Assembly: GCA_020073145.1 (NCBI GenBank)
Contig: JAIQFS010000043.1
Span: 1-64,000 of the forward strand
Direction: 5' to 3'
DNA length: 64,000 bases
DNA from: Terriglobia bacterium
GTDB taxonomy: Bacteria; Acidobacteriota; Terriglobia; Bryobacterales; Bryobacteraceae
The position numbers and the translations under genes are program-made. A model generated the notes under the pieces. It did no database searches. It was not told where the DNA came from and was given only the letters and a program-made list of their open reading frames with translations. Shown one piece after another: positions 7,780 through 17,090 of this stretch; positions within the stretch are counted from its first letter, which is position 1, and every line of letters starts with the position of its first letter.

Positions 7780-10700
7780 CTAGAACAACAGTTTCAGGCT
7801 GAACTGCGTTTGCCGCGCGGCGCCGGCAATCCCCGGAACCGCCAGGGAGGTGATTTGACCGGCGGTCGGGCTCAGCGTGCCCTGGTAATTGGTCTGGGCC
7901 GACCCGGCGTTGAACACTCCCGTTGCCGGGAAGTTGAAGTTCGCATGATTGAAGATATTGAACAGCTCGGCGCGGAACTGCAGGTTGAGCCGTTCGTTGA
8001 TCTTCGTGCTCTTCATGACTCCGATGTCGGTGTTCACGAAGCCCGGCCCGATCAAGGCGTTTCGTCCCATGTTGCCGACGGTGCCATACGCCGAAGAAGT
8101 GAAGCACGCGGGGTTGTACCACCGGTGCACGTTCTGGTTCGCGTAGACGTTGCAGCCGCCAACCACGTTGGGACGGGGGTTGTCGAAGTTGTTGCCCAAA
8201 TCCGCCTGGTCGCCCTCGCCCAGCGAGAACGGAACACCGGTATGCCACGCCTGAATCCCGGTCACCTGCCAGCCTTCCTTCAGCCGGTTGCCCTTGAAGG
8301 GAAACATGTAGACCACGTTGCCGGAAAGGTTCTGGCGCAGGTCGTAGCTGCAAGGTCCGACGTCACTGTTCCAATTGTAGGGATTGGTATTGGCGGACGA
8401 CACGTTGTTGAAGCCCAGGCCGCCATAGGTGTACGCGCTGTCGATGCAGTGCGACCAGGTATAGGAGAGCTGGCCCACAAAACTGGACGAAAGCCGGTGC
8501 TGCAGACCAATCTGCAGCGCATTGTAGTGCGAATGGCTGGTGGTGTCCGTCATATCCAGCGCGCCGAAGGCCGGACTCGGCCGGGGATTCTGGTCCATGA
8601 CCGGCGTTCCAAACGCGGTTGTCGCCACCGGGTCGGGATGCGCGAACGACATGACGCCGTTCGTGATGGTCGGGGTGGGAGCGTTGAAATCGTGGAAGGC
8701 CAGGAGGTGAACTCCTTGGCTGCCGACGTAGCCCACCGTCAGCAACGTATTCTTGGGCAGTTCCCGCTGGATGTTGAGAGAGTATTCGATGGTATACGGG
8801 GTGGTGTGAACCCCGTAATAGGTTCCGTTGGTCAGACTCAGCAGCGGAGTGCCGCCGCCCACGAACGGCACCGGCCAACTGGGATCGTTGTTGAAGAAAA
8901 ACTGGTTCGTCGTATTGTACGGCGGATTGGTGAGGTATGCGGACGAGAATGTGTACGTCTGGAACACGTCGTGGAAAATACCGAAGCCGGCACGGATGGA
9001 AGTCTTGTGGTCTCCCTTCACATCCCACGCCAGCCCGACCCGCGGATCCAGGTTATGGATCGAAGGATTGCTGGTATAGGCATGCGACACGTTCTGGAAG
9101 GCCGTTCCAAAGGGCGGCCCAACGGCGTTATAGAAGTTGTTGTGAGTCTCGATCGGGTTGGATTCAAAACCGTAGCGCAGCCCGAGATTCAGGGTCAGCC
9201 GGTTGCTGATCTTCCAATCGTCCTGAATGTAGGGTTCCAGCGAAATCAGGCGTTCGGCGCGATAGGTATTGGTTCCGCCGTTGGGCGCGCCGGTGAACGA
9301 AAGGGGATTGCCACTCAGAAAATTCGGCAGGCTGGTGAAGATATAGAAACCGTTCCAATACGTATACGCGTACGGATTGAGTTGTTCGCGCCGGAAGGCA
9401 GCGCCGACGCTGAGGGTGTGAGCCCCTTTGATCCAGGTCAGGTCGTCCTTTTCGGTGAACTTGTTCTGCAGATAATGGAATGGGTTGATGAACGAAGAGC
9501 CGAGCGGTGCGATGCCGTTCGGCAGGGCGATGTAGGCATCCTGCCGCGCCGGGGTGAACAGTTCCAGCGGCGCATGCTGGGTCGGCTGGGTCTCTCCGGT
9601 GATCGGACGCGAATAGGAAGAGGTGAACTGGTTCGTCACGGTCGGCGAGAAGATGTGGCTTTCGCCCACGGTCAAGAAGTTGTTATGGGTGACATCGTAT
9701 GTGGGCCAGAGGCCAATTCCGGCGAAGTTGGTGCGAGTCCCGTAATCGATCTGCCACCGGGCAAACATCGAATCTTTGGCGGAGATAGTCCAATCGACGC
9801 GGGCGAGGCCGAAGTTCTCCGGCGAAGTCTGAGCGCCCACATAGTTGTAAAGGCCGATATCGGGACTGATGGAGGGTCCGTTCGGAAGCGGATAGAGCGC
9901 CAGCATCGCCGCCGAGGCCGGATTCACCGCGTACTGCTGGCCGCCGACGATGCCCTGGTGCACGGCGGCGCTGGGGACGAAGTTCGGGTACGTCGTATCC
10001 AGCACCTGCTGGATGCCTTCATAGTTGACGAAGAAGAAAACCTTATCCTTCCTGATGGGGCCGCCGAGACTGCCGCCGAACTGGTTTCTGCGGAAGGGGG
10101 GAGGGGAACCGCCGTCGAAGAAGCCGCGCGCGTCCATGGCGCTGTTGCGGAAGAATTCATAGGCCGAACCGTGAACTGCATTGGTGCCGGATTTGCTGAC
10201 GGCGTTGATGGCTCCCCCATTGCCGCCATACTGGGCGCCGTAGGTGCCGGTGAGAGTCTGGAATTCGGCGATGGACTCGATCCCGAGCGAAGTGCCGGTC
10301 ACGTCGCCACCGGCGTTGCGCTGCCACCAGTTCAGCATCGATTCGCCATCCAGCATGTTGGCGTAGCCTTCCGGCCGGGTGCCGGAGATGGAATAAGCCG
10401 GCGCCACCGAAGTCAGCGCGCTGCTGCCTCCTGCCGGGTAGGACGCCACGCCGGGCGCCAGCAGAATCAGTTGCTCGAAATCGCGGCCGTTGAGCGGCAA
10501 CTCGCGCATTTGCGTCTGATTCACGAGCGCAGACACCGCCGAGTTGGTGGTCTCCACCTGAGCTGCGTTGGCTTCCACGGTGACCGTTTCCTGGGTCTGT
10601 CCGAGGGAGAGTTGAAGATCCAAGACTGGCGCGCTTCCGACCGTGAGAATGAGCCCTGACCGCACTGCCGTCTGAAATCCGGTTTTCGACACGCGTACTT

Positions 10701-10944
10701 CATACGTCCCAATCCCCAGATCGGGAACGCTGTAACGCCCTTGGGATTCGCTCACGACGGTCCTCGCAGTTCCGGTGCCGGTGTTCCGGATCTCGATGAC
10801 TGCTCCGGGAACCGCAGCCCCGGATGTATCCGTGACCGTCCCGGAAATGCTGGCCGTCGCTGCCTGTCCAAACAGGCGGCCCGTGCTCATCAGCCCGGCG
10901 ACCAGACACACAAGACTGAGCAATCCGACTTTCTTTGTTGTCAT
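7780..10944 (-). CDS. TonB-dependent receptor, Oar-like, with N-terminal carboxypeptidase-regulatory domain
   Basis: A 1054-residue outer-membrane protein. It has a signal peptide (LLSLVCLVAGLMSTGRLFGQ), then a carboxypeptidase-regulatory-like Ig domain (SGTVTDTSGAAVPGAVIEI, about 35-115), a plug domain (ELPLNGRDFEQLILLAPGV at about 148-166), and a long beta-barrel ending in the aromatic terminus FSLKLLF expected for BAM insertion. This architecture is the Oar-like receptor family that is greatly expanded in Acidobacteriota; the substrate cannot be read from sequence, though large oligosaccharides or peptides are usual guesses. The TonB protein at 33111-34103 could energise it. It stands alone, 395 bases after the tRNA/purD unit in its own direction. 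Confidence 0.9.
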   Translation of the reverse strand: MTTKKVGLLSLVCLVAGLMSTGRLFGQAATASISGTVTDTSGAAVPGAVIEIRNTGTGTARTVVSESQGRYSVPDLGIGTYEVRVSKTGFQTAVRSGLILTVGSAPVLDLQLSLGQTQETVTVEANAAQVETTNSAVSALVNQTQMRELPLNGRDFEQLILLAPGVASYPAGGSSALTSVAPAYSISGTRPEGYANMLDGESMLNWWQRNAGGDVTGTSLGIESIAEFQTLTGTYGAQYGGNGGAINAVSKSGTNAVHGSAYEFFRNSAMDARGFFDGGSPPPFRRNQFGGSLGGPIRKDKVFFFVNYEGIQQVLDTTYPNFVPSAAVHQGIVGGQQYAVNPASAAMLALYPLPNGPSISPDIGLYNYVGAQTSPENFGLARVDWTISAKDSMFARWQIDYGTRTNFAGIGLWPTYDVTHNNFLTVGESHIFSPTVTNQFTSSYSRPITGETQPTQHAPLELFTPARQDAYIALPNGIAPLGSSFINPFHYLQNKFTEKDDLTWIKGAHTLSVGAAFRREQLNPYAYTYWNGFYIFTSLPNFLSGNPLSFTGAPNGGTNTYRAERLISLEPYIQDDWKISNRLTLNLGLRYGFESNPIETHNNFYNAVGPPFGTAFQNVSHAYTSNPSIHNLDPRVGLAWDVKGDHKTSIRAGFGIFHDVFQTYTFSSAYLTNPPYNTTNQFFFNNDPSWPVPFVGGGTPLLSLTNGTYYGVHTTPYTIEYSLNIQRELPKNTLLTVGYVGSQGVHLLAFHDFNAPTPTITNGVMSFAHPDPVATTAFGTPVMDQNPRPSPAFGALDMTDTTSHSHYNALQIGLQHRLSSSFVGQLSYTWSHCIDSAYTYGGLGFNNVSSANTNPYNWNSDVGPCSYDLRQNLSGNVVYMFPFKGNRLKEGWQVTGIQAWHTGVPFSLGEGDQADLGNNFDNPRPNVVGGCNVYANQNVHRWYNPACFTSSAYGTVGNMGRNALIGPGFVNTDIGVMKSTKINERLNLQFRAELFNIFNHANFNFPATGVFNAGSAQTNYQGTLSPTAGQITSLAVPGIAGAARQTQFSLKLLF

Positions 10945-11304
10945 ATGACTCCCTCAAACCCGTGTAGGGTGCATGCAAAGATTGAGCACGCGCCCTAAAT
11001 CAAGACGATTTGCGGGCATAATACCTCAGCCTGTTTGCAGGAGTCCATAAACCCGAGGTGATAATCAATATCTCCAGGAGTGATACACAGATCTTCAAGC
11101 TCTTAGGCCCGTTACGTGTGCCTCTGCGCGTGGCTTAGCTGGGATTGAAAAGTATGAAATCTCACGCGAGCGCAGGATTAGATGTGCCAACAGCGCTTCC
11201 TTGTGTGGTTCCGCGAGATGCGATGCGCGAGTGTTCCCCGTTGCTGCAGCCGTTGAGCGGCTGCAATCCAGGAACGTGCGGACCTTGGGTGGGTCGGCGG
11301 AGGC
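10945..11304. other. Spacer upstream of the receptor gene and downstream of tRNA-Arg
   Basis: About 360 bases without a supported gene. It must contain the receptor promoter (minus strand). It also holds a stem-loop at 11245-11265 beyond the tRNA 3' end. I see no repeat, no further RNA and no convincing coding frame. Confidence 0.5.
11245..11265 (-). terminator. Stem-loop downstream of tRNA-Arg
   Basis: TGCAGCCG and CGGCTGCA form a perfect 8-bp stem with a 5-base loop. It lies about 40 bases beyond the tRNA 3' end in the direction of purD/tRNA transcription. There is no T-run after it on the minus strand, so termination is only a guess; a processing or stability role is equally possible. Confidence 0.35.
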
Positions 11305-11381
11305 TGGTAGGGACGGGCAGATTCGAACTGCCGACCTGTCGCTTAGGAGGCGACCGCTCTATCCATCTGAGCTACGTCCCC
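11305..11381 (-). tRNA. tRNA-Arg (anticodon CCT)
   Basis: The minus strand folds as a 77-nt cloverleaf. The acceptor stem is GGGGACG/CGTCCCT, with a G-U closing pair. The D arm is GCTC...GAGC. The anticodon stem GTCGC/GCGAC encloses the loop CTCCTAA (anticodon CCT, reading AGG). The T arm is GGCAG-TTCGAAT-CTGCC, the discriminator is A, and CCA is encoded in the DNA. Its first ten bases overlap the end of purD, whose TAG stop is the T-A-G at tRNA positions 8-10, so the tRNA is probably cut out of a purD read-through transcript by RNase P. Confidence 0.95.
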
Positions 11382-12601
11382 ACGTTCCTTATATTGTACC
11401 GTTGCAATCCCTTGCGCCCGATGTCGGTGCGGTAGTGCATGCCGTCGAAATGGATCTGCCTCACCGCCGCGTAGGCGCTCGCGACGGCTGCCGGCAAATC
11501 CGCCCCGCCGGACGTAACTCCAAGCACCCGCCCGCCCGCCGTCTCCACTCCCTGCGCGCTCGGGCGCGTCCCCGCTTGAAACACGGTCGCGCCCGTGGCT
11601 TCGGCAGCCTCGATTCCCTGGATCGGCTTGCCCGTTTCATACGCGCCCGGATATCCGCCAGAGGCCAGCACCACGCACACGCTCGGGCCGCTACGCCATT
11701 CGAGTTGAACGCCGCTCAATCCGCCGGTCGCCGCCGCCAGCAGTACGGGCGCAAGGTCCGACGTCATCCGGTGCATCAGCGGCTGCGTCTCGGGATCGCC
11801 CAGCCGGACGTTGAACTCGAGCACCTTCGGGCCCGCCGCTGTCATCATCAAGCCCGCATATAGGAAACCCGTGAAGCCGGTGGCTTCCACGGTGGGCCGG
11901 ATGACACGGTCCATCACTTCGCGCGTCTGCGCCTCATCGAGAATGGCCGCGTCGCAATACGCGCCCATGCCGCCGGTGTTGGGACCCTGGTCGCCATCGA
12001 AGACGGTTTTGTGATCCTGCGTCGCGGCGAGCGGCACCACGTTCTTGCCGTCGCATAACGCGATGAAGCTGACCTCGCGGCCCTGCAGGAATTCCTCGAT
12101 CACCAGCTTGCCGGTGAGCGTGGCGAGCGCCCCTTCCGCCTCCGCGCGGTCGTGCGCGATGACCACGCCCTTGCCCGCCGCCAGCCCATCGGCCTTCAAC
12201 ACCACGGGAAAGCCGAACCGGTCGAGCGCCGCGCGCGCTTCGTCCGCATTCTCCATCGTCACGAACTCCGCCGTGGGGATTTTCCTTTTTGTCAGAAAGT
12301 TCTTTGCGAAAATCTTGCTGCCCTCGAGCCGCGCCGCGGCCCGGTTCGGCCCGACAATCTTGAGTCCGCGCGAGCGGAACTCGTCCACCACGCCGGCCAC
12401 CAGCGGAACCTCCGGCCCCACGACGGTCAGGTCCGCGCCGATCGCCTCGGCCGCCTCGCGCGGCTCTCCCGCCATGCACTTTCCCACCTGCGCTATTCCC
12501 GGATTTCCGGGCGCTGCGAACACCTCCACGCCGGGAGATTGCGCGAGTTTCCAGGCCAGGGCGTGCTCGCGTCCGCCGCTTCCGATCACCAGAATTTTCA
12601 T
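11372..12601 (-). CDS. purD: Phosphoribosylamine-glycine ligase (GAR synthetase)
   Basis: This 409-residue ATP-grasp enzyme makes glycinamide ribonucleotide in purine synthesis. N-terminal [17 protein letters not shown], the ATP-grasp core ([17 protein letters not shown]) and GDPETQ are diagnostic. I start at the ATG at 12601. The frame runs about ten residues past the usual family end (after YRTDIGRKG) and stops inside the tRNA-Arg gene. It is divergent from mnmG with only 20 bases between the two start codons, and no Shine-Dalgarno is visible in front of either. A -10-like TATCAT at 12613-12618 (minus strand) ends eleven bases before the ATG. Confidence 0.95.
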   Translation of the reverse strand: MKILVIGSGGREHALAWKLAQSPGVEVFAAPGNPGIAQVGKCMAGEPREAAEAIGADLTVVGPEVPLVAGVVDEFRSRGLKIVGPNRAAARLEGSKIFAKNFLTKRKIPTAEFVTMENADEARAALDRFGFPVVLKADGLAAGKGVVIAHDRAEAEGALATLTGKLVIEEFLQGREVSFIALCDGKNVVPLAATQDHKTVFDGDQGPNTGGMGAYCDAAILDEAQTREVMDRVIRPTVEATGFTGFLYAGLMMTAAGPKVLEFNVRLGDPETQPLMHRMTSDLAPVLLAAATGGLSGVQLEWRSGPSVCVVLASGGYPGAYETGKPIQGIEAAEATGATVFQAGTRPSAQGVETAGGRVLGVTSGGADLPAAVASAYAAVRQIHFDGMHYRTDIGRKGLQRYNIRNVGT

Positions 12602-12608
12602 GGGTCGG

Positions 12609-12618
12609 TACAATGATA
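12609..12618. promoter_or_regulatory. Overlapping divergent -10 elements between purD and mnmG
   Basis: TACAAT at 12609-12614 on the plus strand ends seven bases before the mnmG ATG at 12622. TATCAT on the minus strand (12618-12613) ends eleven bases before the purD ATG at 12601. The hexamers share two bases. If both are used, the two messages start at or within a few bases of their start codons, and the two polymerases would exclude each other. The -35 boxes would lie inside the opposite genes and are not obvious. The evidence is position and sequence only. Confidence 0.45.
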
Positions 12619-12621
12619 GCA

Positions 12622-14410
<1,789 letters not shown>

Positions 14411-14421
<11 letters not shown>

Positions 14422-14998
14422 GTTGCTCCGCCAGAAGTTGGCGGGAATCCTGGAGCTGACGGAGGCACAGATCCAAGCCGTGGAAGCCCACTACCATTTG
14501 ATGGTGCGCTGGAACCGGGTTCTAAATTTGACTGCGGTCGATTCTCAGGAAGAAGCCGTCGAGCGGCACTTCTGCGAGTCGTTGTTCCTGGCCGCGCACC
14601 TTCCGGAGGGCCCGTTTCGGATCGCCGACGTTGGTTCGGGTGCGGGATTTCCGGGAATTCCGGTTGCCATTGCCCGTCCGGATTGCTCGGTAACCCTGAT
14701 CGAGTCTCATCAGCGAAAGGCGGTATTTCTTCGGGAGGCCACGCGAGGCCTGCCTAACGTCCAGGTGAGGGCGGAGCGGGCAGAAGAAGTAGCCGAGCAC
14801 TTCGAATGTGTCGTCTCCCGCGCCGTGAGCTATCAGGACTTGGTGCCGGTCCTATCGAAGCTGGCTGATTCCGCCGATCTGCTGACTGGCGCAGAAGCGC
14901 CTCCCGCCTTGTTGGGTTTTCAATGGAAAGCGCCGATCCCGCTACCCTGGGGGAAGAATCGGTTCTTAAGAATCAGTGTTTCACGTGAAACTCGATAA
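14411..14998 (+). CDS. rsmG: 16S rRNA (guanine-527 N7) methyltransferase
   Basis: A 195-residue SAM-dependent methyltransferase that modifies G527 of 16S rRNA. The SAM motif [20 protein letters not shown] is clear at about residues 73-92, and NRVLNLTAV near the N-terminus is typical. It begins at a GTG (14411) inside the end of mnmG, so translation is coupled. Its 3' end contains a parS site read as SVSRET, meaning the centromere sequence is also protein-coding. It is a little shorter than E. coli RsmG (207). Confidence 0.93.
14977..14992. promoter_or_regulatory. parS site 1 (inside the rsmG 3' end)
   Basis: TGTTTCACGTGAAACT matches the bacterial parS consensus TGTTTCACGTGAAACA at 15 of 16 positions; only the last base differs. 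ParB is expected to load here as the centromere of the chromosome. Two copies within 42 bases, directly before parA, is strong support. Confidence 0.93.
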
Positions 14999-15002
14999 CC
15001 GT

Positions 15003-15018
15003 TGTTTCACGTGAAACA
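15003..15018. promoter_or_regulatory. parS site 2 (upstream of parA)
   Basis: TGTTTCACGTGAAACA is a perfect 16-base match to the parS consensus. It covers the position where a -35 box for parA would lie (a -10-like TAGTAT sits at 15030-15035), so ParB bound here could also repress parAB. Confidence 0.96.
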
Positions 15019-15041
15019 TTAACCCGTGGTAGTATTGCCGC

Positions 15042-15833
15042 TTGGGCCGCGTATTTGCGATTACGAACCAGAAGGGCGGGGTGGGCAAGACGACCACCGC
15101 GATCAATCTGGCTGCTTCTTTGGCCGCGAGCGAGTTTAAGGTCCTGGTCATCGATTCCGACCCGCAAGGCAATGCTACCAGTGGGCTAGGCGTCGAAAAA
15201 AGGCCCGACCGACCCAGCCTGTACCACGTTCTACTGGGGGATGTGCCGGCCCGGGACGCCGTGCTTCCCACCGAACTCGAAGGCCTGAGTCTCATCCCCG
15301 CCGACAAGAACCTGGTCGGTGCTAACCTCGAACTGGTCGAAATCCCGAATCGGGAATACCGTCTGCGGGAACGCATCCAGGAGCTCCGCGACGACTATCG
15401 GTTCGTGCTGATTGACTGCCCCCCCGCTCTCGACCTGCTGACTCTGAACGCCCTCGTCGCCGCCGACGCGGTTCTGGTCCCGATCCAGTGTGAATTCTTT
15501 GCCTTAGAGGGCATTTCGGAGCTCATGGACACCATCTCCCGCGTCCGCGAATCGTTCCAGCATCCGCTGCAAGTGGAAGGGATCCTCCTCACGATGTTTG
15601 ACGACCGCACGAACTTGGCCCGCCAAGTCGCCAATGATCTCAAGGAGTTCTTTGGAGACGAGGTGTTTAAAACCGTGATTCCGCGGAGTATTCGACTGGC
15701 GGAGGCGCCCAGTTTCGGTAAGCCCATTCTCACCTACGATCCCCGCTCCCGAGGCGCCGAAAGCTACATCAAACTCGCAAAAGAGATCTTGGATCATGAA
15801 CAAAACCGACAATCCGCGCAAAGCGCTCGGTAG
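15042..15833 (+). CDS. parA: Chromosome-partitioning ATPase ParA (Soj)
   Basis: A 263-residue deviant Walker ATPase: KGGVGKTT (Walker A with the signature lysine) at residues 11-18, DSDPQGN at about 40, and VLIDCPP as Walker B. It forms DNA-bound dimers that pull ParB-parS complexes apart. A stop codon lies four codons upstream, and TTG at 15042 is the only possible start; there is no Shine-Dalgarno, and TAGTAT ends six bases before it. Its end overlaps parB by 38 bases. Short length and position identify it as the chromosomal type. Confidence 0.96.
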   Translation: MGRVFAITNQKGGVGKTTTAINLAASLAASEFKVLVIDSDPQGNATSGLGVEKRPDRPSLYHVLLGDVPARDAVLPTELEGLSLIPADKNLVGANLELVEIPNREYRLRERIQELRDDYRFVLIDCPPALDLLTLNALVAADAVLVPIQCEFFALEGISELMDTISRVRESFQHPLQVEGILLTMFDDRTNLARQVANDLKEFFGDEVFKTVIPRSIRLAEAPSFGKPILTYDPRSRGAESYIKLAKEILDHEQNRQSAQSAR

Positions 15834-16677
15834 GGGACTCGGGGCGCTGCTTCCCACGCGGCCGCCGACGCAACCCGTGCCTGCGATGGAAGAGAATACT
15901 CAGTCGATTCCGATTGATTCCATTGATCCGAACCCCCTGCAGCCCCGTCGCACCTTCCAGCCGGAGCGACTAGAGGAGTTGGCCCAGTCCATTCGCGCCA
16001 ACGGCATCATCCAGCCGCTCGTAGTGCGCCGAGAAGGGCTGCGTTATCAATTAGTTGCCGGTGAGAGACGATGGCGCGCCGCCAAACTGGCGGGGGTGGC
16101 GCAGGTTCCCGTCGTGGTTCGCGAAATCCCCGACGACCGCCTGCTGGAAATCACCCTCATCGAAAACATTCAGCGCGAGGACCTCAACCCCATCGAAACC
16201 GCCGTGGCTTTCGAACGGATGATGCGGGAATTGGTGCTGAACCCGGAGCAGGTGGGCCAGCGGACTGGCAAAGACCGCACCACGATTATCAATCTCATCC
16301 GCCTGCTGCAGCTTCCCGACGACCTGCAGCAATTGGTGGCCGAGCGCCGGATCAGCGCCGGTCATGCCCGCTGCCTTCTGTCTCTGCCCACCATTCAGCT
16401 CCAGCGCGAACTGGCCGAAAAAGCCGTCGCGCAGGGCTGGTCGGTGCGGCAAGTCGAGCGGACCGCGCAGAAGATGCTGGAGGGCCGCAAGCCCAAGCAT
16501 GTCGATGAGGTCGACACGGACCCCAACGTCAAAGCCGCCATTCAGGAGATGGAGCGGGTGCTCGGGACCCGCGTGCGGATCATCGAGAAAGCCAAACAAA
16601 AAGGCCGGATCGAAATTGAGTTTTATTCGAACGATGACCTGGACCGGATTTATACCGCCATCGTCGGGGAAGAGTAA
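15796..16677 (+). CDS. parB: Chromosome-partitioning protein ParB (Spo0J)
   Basis: A 293-residue parS-binding protein. KALGRGLGALLP at the N-terminus is the usual ParA-interacting motif. The ParB/Srx CTPase domain follows with QPLVVRREG and GERRWRAAKLA (the conserved box C/GERR motif). ENIQREDLNP then leads into a helix-turn-helix (HARCLLSLP region), and a C-terminal dimerisation domain ends the protein. The start overlaps parA by 38 bases. It converges with the MerR-type gene, with two bases between the stops. Confidence 0.96.
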   Translation: MNKTDNPRKALGRGLGALLPTRPPTQPVPAMEENTQSIPIDSIDPNPLQPRRTFQPERLEELAQSIRANGIIQPLVVRREGLRYQLVAGERRWRAAKLAGVAQVPVVVREIPDDRLLEITLIENIQREDLNPIETAVAFERMMRELVLNPEQVGQRTGKDRTTIINLIRLLQLPDDLQQLVAERRISAGHARCLLSLPTIQLQRELAEKAVAQGWSVRQVERTAQKMLEGRKPKHVDEVDTDPNVKAAIQEMERVLGTRVRIIEKAKQKGRIEIEFYSNDDLDRIYTAIVGEE

Positions 16678-16679
16678 CT

Positions 16680-17060
16680 CTATTTCAGCAGTTGCAGGAT
16701 ATCCGACAGCTCTCTGCGGATCTCGGGTAACGGGTCTGTCGAAAACAATTCGTGTTGCACACGTTTCGGGGCCCGCGCCTTGGCTGGACGAACCTGCAGC
16801 GACTGCCGTGCGCCTTCAATGGTGAACCGCTTTTCGTACAGCAGGTGCTTGATGCGGAGCAGCAGCTCCACGTCTTTGCGCCGGTAGAGGCGGTGGCCGG
16901 TTCCAGATTTCTTGGGAGAAAGTTGCGAGAATTCGGTTTCCCAGTAGCGCAGCACATACGGCTCGACGCCCAGGATCTCGCTCACGTCGCCGATCTTGAA
17001 GTACAGTTTGTCCGGGATTTCGGGAGTTCCCAGCTGCACGGCAGCGTCCGTCATCGCCAT
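16680..17060 (-). CDS. MerR-family helix-turn-helix protein
   Basis: A 126-residue protein with an N-terminal MerR DNA-binding domain (FKIGDVSEILGVEPYVLRYW at about 21-40, then HRLYRRKDVELL). The C-terminal part is short and has no obvious ligand or metal site (no cysteine cluster). Many bacteria carry such a short MerR protein near housekeeping loci, with no known ligand. AGGA lies eight bases before the ATG at 17060. The target is unknown. Confidence 0.85.
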   Translation of the reverse strand: MAMTDAAVQLGTPEIPDKLYFKIGDVSEILGVEPYVLRYWETEFSQLSPKKSGTGHRLYRRKDVELLLRIKHLLYEKRFTIEGARQSLQVRPAKARAPKRVQHELFSTDPLPEIRRELSDILQLLK

Positions 17061-17090
17061 CCGTAATCCTAACGCAGCGCGGGAACAAAG

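Noticed and set aside
7657-10659. A 1000-codon open frame on the plus strand
   Set aside because: It is antisense to the TonB-dependent receptor, whose frame shows a signal peptide, plug motif and aromatic C-terminus; the plus frame is only Arg/Gly/Val-rich filler produced by GC-rich third positions.
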